From Planctomycetota bacterium (GTDB taxonomy: Bacteria > Planctomycetota > Brocadiia > JAJRTI01), in contig JAJRTI010000500.1 in the NCBI GenBank assembly GCA_024278415.1, positions 1-6,442 of the forward strand: DNA of 6,442 nt, in the 5' to 3' direction. The notes under the pieces are model-generated. The model was given only the letters and a program-made list of their open reading frames with translations, was not told the DNA's origin and ran no database searches. A program made the position numbers and the translations under genes. Numbering within the stretch: the stretch's first letter is position 1; each line of letters opens with the position of its first letter. Of the stretch, positions 1-6,188 are shown piece by piece.

Positions 1-5
1 GCGCC

Positions 6-1745
6 ATGAGAACGATCATCCGAGTGGATTGTGCAACCGGGACCGTCAGCCAGCAAGACCTCCCCGAACAATATGCCTCTCTGGGCGGCCGCGCGCTGAC
101 CTCGACGCTCGTGGCGGACGAAGTCCACCCGCGCGGCCATGCCCTCGGCCCGGAGAACAAGCTCGTCATCGCGCCGGGCTTGCTCACCGGCACCGCCGCG
201 CCCAGTTCGGGCCGCACCTCCGTGGGCGCGAAGAGCCCCCTCACCGGCGCCATCAAGGAATCCAATGCCGGCGGCGTGCCGGGGCAGATGCTCGGCAAGC
301 TCGGCATTGCCGCGATCGTGTTGGAAGGCCTGCCGGCGGATGATGCTTGGAAGCTGCTCAAGGTCACGGCACAGGGCGCCACGCTCGAATCCGCAAACGA
401 CTTGGCCGGCAAGGGCTGCTACGAAGTCGACGCCATCCTCGGCGAACGCTTTGGCAAGGTCGGCATCATCACGATCGGCCCGGCGGGCGAAATGCGCCTC
501 GCGGGCGCGGGCATCTCGCTGAACGACATGGAGAACCAGCCTGGGCGCTTCGCCGGCCGCGGGGGCCTGGGCGCGGTCATGGGCTCGAAGCGCATCAAGG
601 CCATCGTCGTCGATCCCGGCGACGCACCTGGTGTCGATGTCGCGGACTCGGACGCGCTCAAAGCGGCGGCCAAGTCCTTCGCGCAGGACGTATTGCTCAA
701 GCATCCGGTCACGAGCCAAGGCCTGCCCACGTACGGCACGGCCATCCTTGTCAACGTCATCAACGAAGCCGGCGGGTTGCCCACGCGCAACTTCAGCTCC
801 GGCCGTTTCGAGGGTGCGGAAAAGACCAGCGGCGAGGCCATTGCGGAGACGATCGCCCAGCGCGGCGGCGCGGGCAAGAGCGGCCATCCCTGCCACCCCG
901 GCTGCGTGATCCGCTGCTCGAACATCTACCCCGACAAGGACGGCAACGCGCTTGTCGCGTGTCTCGAATATGAAACCGACTGGGCGTTCGGCGCCAACTG
1001 CGGCATCGACGACCTCGACACCATCGCCGAACTCAACCGCCTCTGCAACGATATCGGTCTCGACACGATCGAGGCCGGCGCCACTATCGGGGTTGCCATG
1101 GAAGCTGGCGTTCTCGAGTTCGGCGACCGCGCGGGCGCCATCGACTTGCTCAAGCAGGCCGGCGCGGGCACGCCGCTTGGGCGCATCGTCGGCAGCGGCG
1201 CGGCCGTGCTCGGCAAGGTCTACGGTGTGTCGCGCGTGCCTGTGGTCAAGGGCCAGGCCATCCCGGCTTACGACCCGCGGGCCATCAAGGGCATCGGCGT
1301 CACGTACGCCACTTCGACCATGGGCGCGGACCACACGGCCGGCTACACGATCGCGCCGAACATCCTCAAGGTCGGCGGCGACGTGGACCCCCTCAGCAAC
1401 GACGGCCAGGTCGAGTGCTCGCGCAACCTCCAGATCGCGACCGCGGCCATCGACTCAGTCGGCTTGTGCGTCTTCACCGCGTTCGGCGTGCTCGACAACG
1501 AACAAGGCGTGCCGCTGATCTGCGACATGGTCGCCGCGCGCACGGGCCAGCCTTACGCCCCTGGCGACTTCCTTGCTCTGGGCCAGCAAGTCCTGGCCAC
1601 GGAGCGCGCGTTCAACGCGGCCGCCGGCTTCTCCAAGGAAGACGACCGCTTGCCGCGGTTCATGGAGACCGAGACACTCCCCCCCCACAACGTGGTTTTC
1701 GACATGTCCCCCGACGCACTCGATTCGGTTCACACAACACCATGA
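6..1745 (+). CDS. aor: Aldehyde:ferredoxin oxidoreductase family tungstoenzyme
   Basis: The 579-residue protein is a complete member of the AOR family, which oxidises aldehydes to carboxylic acids with ferredoxin as electron acceptor, using a tungsten bis-pterin cofactor and one [4Fe-4S] cluster in the cytoplasm. The start fits the family: MRTIIRVDCATG is followed by a LGGRALTS segment. The pterin-binding signature AGRGGLGAVMGSKRIKAI lies at residues 183-200. Cluster ligands are visible as Cys296, Cys300 and Cys304 (PCHPGCVIRCSN) plus a distal Cys488 in DSVGLCVF; the spacing is CX3CX3C, whereas the classic Pyrococcus enzyme has CX2CX3C. A GADHTAG segment at 440-446 is also family-like. The length is slightly below the roughly 600-620 residues usual for AOR. 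Only five bases precede the ATG, so its promoter and ribosome site are outside the window. The stop overlaps the next gene. The family is certain; the substrate cannot be read from sequence. Confidence 0.95.
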   Translation: MRTIIRVDCATGTVSQQDLPEQYASLGGRALTSTLVADEVHPRGHALGPENKLVIAPGLLTGTAAPSSGRTSVGAKSPLTGAIKESNAGGVPGQMLGKLGIAAIVLEGLPADDAWKLLKVTAQGATLESANDLAGKGCYEVDAILGERFGKVGIITIGPAGEMRLAGAGISLNDMENQPGRFAGRGGLGAVMGSKRIKAIVVDPGDAPGVDVADSDALKAAAKSFAQDVLLKHPVTSQGLPTYGTAILVNVINEAGGLPTRNFSSGRFEGAEKTSGEAIAETIAQRGGAGKSGHPCHPGCVIRCSNIYPDKDGNALVACLEYETDWAFGANCGIDDLDTIAELNRLCNDIGLDTIEAGATIGVAMEAGVLEFGDRAGAIDLLKQAGAGTPLGRIVGSGAAVLGKVYGVSRVPVVKGQAIPAYDPRAIKGIGVTYATSTMGADHTAGYTIAPNILKVGGDVDPLSNDGQVECSRNLQIATAAIDSVGLCVFTAFGVLDNEQGVPLICDMVAARTGQPYAPGDFLALGQQVLATERAFNAAAGFSKEDDRLPRFMETETLPPHNVVFDMSPDALDSVHTTP

Positions 1746-1987
1746 TCACCGTCCACACCAAGCTCTTCGCCAGCCTCCGCAACAAGGTCAGCGGCCACCA
1801 GGACTGGTCCCAGCCTCTCCAAGTCGAATTGGAGGACGGGGCCACGGTGGGCGACTTGCTCGCGCACTTCGACATCGCGTTCCCCCAAGCCATCGTCGCG
1901 GTCGTCGGCGGCACGCGACGGAAGATAGACTGGGTCTTGCAGGACGGGGATGTGGTGGGGCTGTTCCCGCCGGTGGGCGGGGGGTGA
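1742..1987 (+). CDS. MoaD/ThiS-family sulfur carrier protein
   Basis: This 81-residue protein has the beta-grasp ubiquitin-like pattern of MoaD: an N-terminal strand (ITVHTKLFASLRNKV), a central DGATVGDLLAHF segment, the WVLQDGDVVGLFPPV strand, and a C-terminal Gly-Gly(-Gly) tail. In MoaD the tail glycine is adenylated by MoeB and thiocarboxylated to give sulfur for the pterin dithiolene. Its ATG overlaps the AOR stop as ATGA, and no Shine-Dalgarno sequence is visible upstream (the bases are a CA-rich ACACAACACC), so it is probably translated by re-initiation after AOR. Placement beside an AOR gene suggests a carrier dedicated to the tungsten cofactor; that is inference. No moaE or moeB is in the window, so a ThiS-like or other sulfur-carrier role cannot be excluded. 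Confidence 0.85.
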   Translation: MITVHTKLFASLRNKVSGHQDWSQPLQVELEDGATVGDLLAHFDIAFPQAIVAVVGGTRRKIDWVLQDGDVVGLFPPVGGG

Positions 1988-2000
1988 GGAGCGTCCCCGC
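1977..2000. terminator. Weak hairpin at the convergent gene ends
   Basis: GCGGGG at 1977-1982 is complementary to CCCCGC at 1995-2000, with a 12-base loop. The pair straddles the end of the MoaD-like gene and the 20-base gap before the tupC stop. It could slow polymerases from both sides. There is no T-tract on either strand, so intrinsic termination is doubtful; in such GC-rich DNA a 6-bp inverted repeat can arise by chance. Confidence 0.2.
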
Positions 2001-2007
2001 TTGGCGC

Positions 2008-3036
2008 TCACAATACATGCACCGACGACGCCTTGAAAGTGAGGTAAACCTCCGCGCCGGGGCGGATGCCCATCTCCTCGCATGAGGCCGGGGTGATCTG
2101 CACGTGGAACACGACGCCCGCGTCCGCGTCGACTCGCACGCCGCCGTGATCGTGCGTCACTCTCGCGACCCGCGCCGGGAGGCAATTCCGCGCACTGGAG
2201 TCGAAGGGCTCTCGGGACAGGATGATGTCGGAGGGGTGAATCGCAAGATGCGCGGGGCCGGCCGCGTCGGCTACGAGTGCAATCGTGGGGCCGTTGGGCA
2301 GCGTCGCGCTCGCGCCCCGTTCGTCCAGCACGACGTCGCAATGGAACACGTTGTCCGGCGGCGCCGGCACGATGCGGCCCGATACGAGCGACGTGATCGA
2401 GTCCGTGAGACGCCGCGCCTGGTCCAAGTCGTGGGTGGTCAGGATCACCGTCGCGCCGCGCTCTTGCTGCGCCCGGCGGATCTCATCTTCTACGCGGCGC
2501 ACTTGGCCGCGGTCCACGTTCGCGGTGGGCTCGTCGAGCAGCAGCACCTCTGGCTCCAACACGAGCGCGCGCGCGAGGGCCACTCGCTTGGCTTCGCCGC
2601 CGGAGAGTGCGCCGGCCTTGCGCGCTTCGAAACCCTCCAAGCCCAGGCGAGCCAAGCACGCGCCCACTCGCTCCCGCGCCTCGGCACGCCCCACCCCGCG
2701 CAGCTTCAGCCCGTACGCGACGTTGTCCAACACCGTTCCCCTCAGCATGTAGGGATCCTGCATCACGAACCCCATCCGCCTGCGCTGCCGAGTGGCATCG
2801 CCGCGCCCGACTTGTGCGGCCTCCCCCGCGAACTCGATCCGGCCGCCCGTGGGCGAATCGAGCAGGCCCACGAGCCGCAGCAGCGACGTCTTCCCGCTCC
2901 CGTTGGGGCCGACCACCGCGTGGATCGCGCCCGCCGCGAAGCTCAGTTGGCCGATGGCCAACTTGAAGTGCGCCCCACGGTCGAGCACGACCTCGGCAAG
3001 CGAGATGCACGGTGTTGGCGTGGACGGATCGGCCAT
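2008..3036 (-). CDS. tupC: Tungstate ABC transporter ATP-binding protein
   Basis: This 342-residue ATPase energises the tungstate importer from the cytoplasmic face. The motifs are all intact: Walker A GPNGSGKTS at residues 43-51, Q-loop Gln93 in VMQDPY, signature LSGGEAKR at 144-151, Walker B VLLLDEPTA at 164-172, and the switch histidine His202 in TTHD. After about residue 220 comes a C-terminal region resembling the TOBE/Mop-type oxyanion-binding domain of molybdate and tungstate ATPases (HLAIHPSDIIL, then CLPARVARV). The frame stays open well upstream, but the ATG at 3036 is chosen because it has an AGGAG site 8 bases upstream, it overlaps the tupB stop as TGATG, and the ATPase fold begins just after it. 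ModC or WtpC naming is an alternative; the TupA-type partner favours TupC. Confidence 0.92.
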   Translation of the reverse strand: MADPSTPTPCISLAEVVLDRGAHFKLAIGQLSFAAGAIHAVVGPNGSGKTSLLRLVGLLDSPTGGRIEFAGEAAQVGRGDATRQRRRMGFVMQDPYMLRGTVLDNVAYGLKLRGVGRAEARERVGACLARLGLEGFEARKAGALSGGEAKRVALARALVLEPEVLLLDEPTANVDRGQVRRVEDEIRRAQQERGATVILTTHDLDQARRLTDSITSLVSGRIVPAPPDNVFHCDVVLDERGASATLPNGPTIALVADAAGPAHLAIHPSDIILSREPFDSSARNCLPARVARVTHDHGGVRVDADAGVVFHVQITPASCEEMGIRPGAEVYLTFKASSVHVL

Positions 3037-3728
3037 CACGCGCGCTCCTGCTGAAGCAGTTGCAACGCGAGGTTCACGGCCAACGCGACCGCGAGCAAGA
3101 CCATGCCCAGCGCGAGCCCCATGGCGAACTCGCCCTTGCTCGTCTCGAACGCGATCGCGGTCGTGAGGTTGCGCGTGTACCAGCGGATGTTGCCGCCCAG
3201 CATCATGGACACGCCCACCTCGGCAAACACCCGGCCAAACCCGGCCGCGACCGCGCAGATCAGCCCGACGCGGCCTTCTGAGACCACGGCCAACGCCGCC
3301 CGCATCGGCGAGGCCCCGAGCGAGAGTGCGGTCACGCGGATGCGCGGGTCCGCCTTGGACAGCGCGGCCAGCGTCATCGCGGCCACGAGCGGCGTCACGA
3401 GTACGCACTGGCCCACCACCATCGCCCCTGGCGAGTAGAGCAAGCCCATGCCGCCAAGCGGCCCCCGACGCGACAGCAAGGAGTACATGAACAAGCCTAC
3501 GACCACCGTGGGCAAGGCCATGAGCGTGTTGAGGATCACACGCACGGCCCGCTTGCCTCGGAACTCCGCGAGCGCGACGGCCGCGCCCAGCGGCAGTCCC
3601 AAGGCCGTGCCTAGCGCGGTGCTCGCGCAGGCCACCTTCAGCGATACCGCCGTGATCGCGAGCAGCTCGCGGTCGAGGCTCGCGATCAGGCGCAGCGCTT
3701 GGCCGAACGCCTGTGCAAAGTAGTCCAT
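3036..3728 (-). CDS. tupB: Tungstate ABC transporter permease
   Basis: This 230-residue inner-membrane protein forms the channel of the tungstate importer. Long hydrophobic segments lie at roughly residues 22-52, 62-85, 101-123, 153-175 and 202-225, giving about five membrane spans. The cytoplasmic EAA-type loop that docks the ATPase is visible as ALSLGASPMRAALAVVSEG at 134-152. The following VFAEVGVSMMLGGN and the TAIAFETSKGEFAMGLALG stretch near the C-terminus are typical of TupB-like permeases. The start at 3728 lies 9 bases after the tupA stop. An AAGGAG at 3741-3746, 12 bases upstream of the start, overlaps the tupA end, so tupA and tupB are translationally close. The gene overlaps tupC by one base. 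Substrate specificity is inferred from tupA and from the context. Confidence 0.93.
   Translation of the reverse strand: MDYFAQAFGQALRLIASLDRELLAITAVSLKVACASTALGTALGLPLGAAVALAEFRGKRAVRVILNTLMALPTVVVGLFMYSLLSRRGPLGGMGLLYSPGAMVVGQCVLVTPLVAAMTLAALSKADPRIRVTALSLGASPMRAALAVVSEGRVGLICAVAAGFGRVFAEVGVSMMLGGNIRWYTRNLTTAIAFETSKGEFAMGLALGMVLLAVALAVNLALQLLQQERA
3045..3049 (-). promoter_or_regulatory. Ribosome binding site of tupC
   Basis: AGGAG on the minus strand lies 8 bases before the ATG at 3036, inside the last codons of tupB. It decides the tupC start over upstream in-frame alternatives that run through tupB. Confidence 0.8.
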
Positions 3729-3737
3729 CGCCGCGCC

Positions 3738-4655
3738 CTACTCCTTCTTGTCCGAGCCAGAACGTGCCGCGCCGGCATTGGGATGGAACAGTTGCTCACC
3801 GCCCTTCCGATAACTCGCGATGATCCCCTGCCCTTCGGGGCTCGTCACGAACTCGATGAGTTGCTGGGCCAACTCGCGCTTCACGTGCGGGTACCGCTTG
3901 GGGTTGACCGCGATGATGCCGTATGGGTTGAACAGCCGCTTGTCGCCTTGGCACAGCAGGGCCAACTCGATCTTGTCGCGGTAGGCCATGTAGGTTCCAC
4001 GATCGGCAAGGACGTACGCCTGCTTCTCGTCGGCGATGGTGAGCGTCGCGCCCATGCCCTGGCCGGTCTGAATGTACCACGAGCCCTGGGGCACGATGCC
4101 GGCCTCCGCCCACAGCGCCCGTTCCTTCTTGTGCGTGCCGGAGTCGTCGCCACGCGAGCAGAAGACGGCCCGTTTGCTCGCGATTTGCTTCAACGCGGCC
4201 GCGGCGTCGGCCAGGCCCTTGATCCCGGCCGGGTCGGCCTTCGGCCCCAGGATGACGAAGTCATTGTACATCACGTCCCGCCGGCCCACCCCAAAGCCCG
4301 CGGCCACGAACGCGTCCTCCGCCTTCCGCGCGTGCACGAACACCACGTCCACGTCGCCGTTCTCGCCCAGCTTCAGCGCCTTGCCCGTGCCCACCGCGAT
4401 GACGTCCACCTTGCACCCATGGGCCGCCTCAAACGGAGGCAGCAACACGCTCAACAGCCCGGAGTTCTCCGTGCTCGTGGTGGTCGCCATGCGCAGGCGC
4501 ACGGGTGCGGAACTGCCGCGCGGCGTCGCCGCCTTGCTTTTGTCAGGCGGCTTCTCGCCGCACCCCCACAGCGCCGCGACAACCAAGCCCACGGCAAACA
4601 CGCAGCACCTCTGCCCCCATCGACCGAGCCCGGGATTCGTACAAAAACTCCGCAT
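3738..4655 (-). CDS. tupA: Tungstate-binding periplasmic protein/lipoprotein
   Basis: This 305-residue protein captures tungstate outside the inner membrane and delivers it to TupB. A basic N-terminus and hydrophobic core (FAVGLVVAALWGC) act as an export signal. Cys32 could be lipidated, although Trp at -2 makes the lipobox imperfect. The mature part begins with the TupA hallmark TTTSTENSGLL at residues 58-68; the TTTS element is characteristic of TupA rather than ModA. Further family features are GTGKAL at 89-94, SRGDDSGTHKKE at 167-178, and a C-terminal FVTSPEGQ...IASY segment. The ATG at 4655 is preceded by a strong AAAGGAGA with good spacing. It is the first gene of a tupA-tupB-tupC operon and is preceded by a riboswitch-like leader. 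Tungstate over molybdate specificity is inferred from these motifs and from the neighbouring AOR gene. Confidence 0.93.
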   Translation of the reverse strand: MRSFCTNPGLGRWGQRCCVFAVGLVVAALWGCGEKPPDKSKAATPRGSSAPVRLRMATTTSTENSGLLSVLLPPFEAAHGCKVDVIAVGTGKALKLGENGDVDVVFVHARKAEDAFVAAGFGVGRRDVMYNDFVILGPKADPAGIKGLADAAAALKQIASKRAVFCSRGDDSGTHKKERALWAEAGIVPQGSWYIQTGQGMGATLTIADEKQAYVLADRGTYMAYRDKIELALLCQGDKRLFNPYGIIAVNPKRYPHVKRELAQQLIEFVTSPEGQGIIASYRKGGEQLFHPNAGAARSGSDKKE

Positions 4656-4663
4656 CAGCAGTT

Positions 4664-4669
4664 CTCCTT
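4664..4669 (-). promoter_or_regulatory. Ribosome binding site of tupA
   Basis: AAGGAG on the minus strand, with GGAG ending 8 bases before the ATG at 4655. It lies directly downstream of the riboswitch-like fold. Its GGAG can pair with CUCC at 4683-4680 of the same RNA, which would hide the site; this is a possible mechanism for translational control. Confidence 0.75.
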
Positions 4670-4676
4670 TCCAAAT

Positions 4677-4763
4677 ACGGGAGGCCGTGGAGTTTCCTCC
4701 AGGACCCTATCGCCCATCCGCCATAGGCGCCATGCCCTTAGGCTGCAATGGGTCGGAGGCCAG
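4677..4763 (-). promoter_or_regulatory. Moco/Tuco-type riboswitch in the tupA leader
   Basis: Reading the minus-strand RNA, CUGGCCUCCGACC is followed by CCCAU (4752-4748) pairing with AUGGG (4717-4713). Inside this arm lie CCUAAG (4742-4737) and UAUGG (4725-4721), the two halves of the classic 11-nt GAAA-tetraloop receptor, capped by a GGC/GCC stem. Next comes UGGAG-GAAA-CUCCA (4701-4688), a 5-bp hairpin with a GAAA tetraloop able to dock in that receptor, and then GGCCUCCC. From memory of the Moco RNA family, the run ...GGGC...GG.CCUGGAGGAAACUCC...GCCUCC matches its conserved core. This family regulates molybdenum and tungsten cofactor genes, including transporters. It sits between a predicted promoter and the tupA Shine-Dalgarno site, so translational or transcriptional repression of tupABC by bound cofactor is inferred. 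Whether it is the Moco or the Tuco variant cannot be settled by eye. Confidence 0.8.
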
Positions 4764-4764
4764 T

Positions 4765-4793
4765 TTGACATCGTCGCCAGAATCCTCCATTAT
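4765..4793 (+). promoter_or_regulatory. Predicted sigma70-like promoter of moeA
   Basis: A perfect -35 hexamer TTGACA (4765-4770) is followed after exactly 17 bases by CATTAT (4788-4793), four of six matches to the -10 consensus. The inferred start is near 4800, leaving a leader of about 57 bases before the moeA ATG. Its -10 occupies the same bases as the opposing tupA -10. Confidence 0.6.
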
Positions 4794-4816
4794 CTCTAAC
4801 CATCGCCATCAATCAA
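4789..4816 (-). promoter_or_regulatory. Predicted sigma70-like promoter of tupABC
   Basis: On the minus strand, TTGATT (4816-4811) and GATAAT (4794-4789) are separated by 16 bases. The -10 matches TATAAT at five of six positions and the -35 matches TTGACA at four. Transcription would begin near 4782, giving a leader of about 127 bases that contains the whole riboswitch-like element. The placement supports both calls. Confidence 0.6.
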
Positions 4817-4856
4817 GCCGCAGAGCCTTTCGCCCTGAAGTGGAGCCCCGGATCGC

Positions 4857-6080
4857 ATGCCCAACATCGGACTTCTGCCAGTCGATCAAGTCCACAAGCG
4901 CATCGCGAAACACGCGAAACTTGTGCCCTCAGAAGCCGTGCCACTGCGGAAGGCTTCGTGCCGGCTCCTGCGCGCTCCGATCCGCGCCGACCGCAATATC
5001 CCGCCCTTCAACCGGTCCGCGATGGACGGCTATGCCGTGCGCAGCGCCGACTTCGACGGAACCACGGCTAGCCTGACGGAGGTCGCCAACATCCCGGCCG
5101 GCACGGAGTGGACTGGCCGCGTCACGAAGGGAACTTGCGCGCGCATCATGACCGGCGCTCCCGTGCCCAAGGGCGCGGACGCGGTCGTCATGGTCGAGCG
5201 CACCCAGCGCGGCGGCGACATCGTCCATGTGGACGACCCCAAGATTGGCCCATGGGGCAACATCCACCGCCGCGGTGCGGACGCGCGCAAGGGCCAAGTG
5301 CTCCTCAAGCCCGGCCAACTCCTCGCGCAGGGCCAGGTGGCGGTAGCGGCTTCCGTCGGTGCGAACGAGGTCGAGGTCGCGAGGCTCATCAACGTCGCGG
5401 TCATCTCCACCGGCCGCGAAGTCGTCAAGCCGTCTGCGGCGCCGTCGCCCTTCCAGATTCGCGACGCGAACGGTCCCGCGCTCATGGCGGCTGTCGATGG
5501 CCTGCCGTGGTGCAAGGGCAAGGCTCTGGGCATCGCGCCGGACACGGAAAGCGGGCTCAGCCGCGTGATCGCCAAGGCCCTCGGCCAATCGGACGTGATC
5601 CTGCTTACGGGCGGCGTCTCGATGGGCGAGTTCGACCTCGTGCCGCAGATTCTTCGACAGGCAGGCGTGAAGCAGGTGTTCCATGGCGCGGCCGTCCGCC
5701 CTGGCAAGCCGCTCTGGTTCGGCGCGGCCGAGCGCGGGCAGCTCGTGTTCGGCCTGCCCGGCAACCCGATTTCCACGCGCGTGGGCTTTCGGGAGTTTGT
5801 GCTGCCCGCGCTGCGCCGCATGGCCGGCTTTGCCCAGCCCTTCCCCCCTTCGCTTGGGCTGCCGCTTGGCGAAGATGTCAAGAAGAAGCACGACCTCACG
5901 CTCTTCGCGATCAGCCGACTCTCAGTTCAATCGGGACGCACGCGTGTCCTCCCCGTGCCCCACGAAGGCTCCGGCGATTTAGTGTCCGCAGCGCAATCGG
6001 ACGGCGTGTTCGTGTTTCCAGCCCAACTCAAGTCGATTGAGGCCGGCACGCCCGTTGAGTTCCATTCATGGAAAACTTAG
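4857..6080 (+). CDS. moeA: Molybdopterin molybdenum/tungsten transferase MoeA
   Basis: This 407-residue cytoplasmic enzyme inserts the metal oxyanion into adenylylated molybdopterin to finish the cofactor. The length is the family norm and all typical segments are present: NRSAMDGYAV at residues 52-61, RIMTGAPVPKGADAVV at 96-111, IHRRGADARKG at 136-146, ISTGREVV at 183-190, TGGVSMGEFD at 251-260, RPGKP at 281-285, and FGLPGNPIST at 298-307. The metal-site aspartate region (AMDGYA) and SMGEFD are intact. STGREVV replaces the more usual STGDEL. A GGAG at 4842-4845 lies 11 bases before the ATG. It is divergent from tupABC and shares their control region, so it probably acts with tungstate import; whether it prefers tungsten over molybdenum is inference. 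The adenylating partner (MogA) and the early pterin genes are not in the window. Confidence 0.95.
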   Translation: MPNIGLLPVDQVHKRIAKHAKLVPSEAVPLRKASCRLLRAPIRADRNIPPFNRSAMDGYAVRSADFDGTTASLTEVANIPAGTEWTGRVTKGTCARIMTGAPVPKGADAVVMVERTQRGGDIVHVDDPKIGPWGNIHRRGADARKGQVLLKPGQLLAQGQVAVAASVGANEVEVARLINVAVISTGREVVKPSAAPSPFQIRDANGPALMAAVDGLPWCKGKALGIAPDTESGLSRVIAKALGQSDVILLTGGVSMGEFDLVPQILRQAGVKQVFHGAAVRPGKPLWFGAAERGQLVFGLPGNPISTRVGFREFVLPALRRMAGFAQPFPPSLGLPLGEDVKKKHDLTLFAISRLSVQSGRTRVLPVPHEGSGDLVSAAQSDGVFVFPAQLKSIEAGTPVEFHSWKT

Positions 6081-6102
6081 CACCTTGACGCGGGTTTTGC
6101 GC

Positions 6103-6124
6103 CAACATGTTGCCGATGTTGCCG
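6103..6124. repeat. 10-bp palindrome joined to a 9-bp tandem duplication
   Basis: CAACATGTTG at 6103-6112 is a perfect palindrome. ATGTTGCCG occurs at 6107-6115 and again at 6116-6124 with no gap. The palindrome could be a dimeric protein site, but no partner gene points to one. The site lies 23 bases after the moeA stop. Confidence 0.6.
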
Positions 6125-6130
6125 TGCCCG

Positions 6131-6170
6131 ACTCCCACTCTCGCTCTTACTCTTAGTCCTACTCCTCCTT
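6131..6170. repeat. Degenerate hexanucleotide tract (ACTCYT-like)
   Basis: Six consecutive hexamers can be read: ACTCCC, ACTCTC, GCTCTT, ACTCTT, AGTCCT, ACTCCT, followed by CCTT. Purines fall at 6131, 6137, 6143, 6149, 6155 and 6161, a strict 6-base period, with one extra G at 6156. Otherwise the plus strand is all pyrimidine. The reverse complement of ACTCTT, rotated, is AGTAAG, the first half of the 12-bp repeat that follows. Confidence 0.75.
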
Positions 6171-6188
6171 CATGTCGTGCGATTTACG

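Noticed and set aside
2104..3054. Long open frame on the plus strand opposite tupC
   Set aside because: Arg/His/Ala-rich product with no known motifs; the opposite strand encodes an intact ATPase with all motifs.
3037..3408. N-terminal extension of TupC into the tupB region
   Set aside because: The extra 124 residues are an out-of-frame reading of tupB; the ATG at 3036 has a good ribosome site and the usual family start.
3699..4799. Long open frame on the plus strand opposite tupA
   Set aside because: Shadow of tupA in GC-rich DNA; the product has no recognisable domain and the frame runs through the riboswitch and promoter region.
4929..5891. Long open frame on the minus strand opposite moeA
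   Set aside because: Antisense shadow of a well-conserved MoeA; composition is biased towards Arg, Ala, Asp and His, with no motif.
6085..6110. TTGACG as a promoter -35 after moeA
   Set aside because: No acceptable -10 hexamer lies 16-18 bases downstream, and no gene follows.
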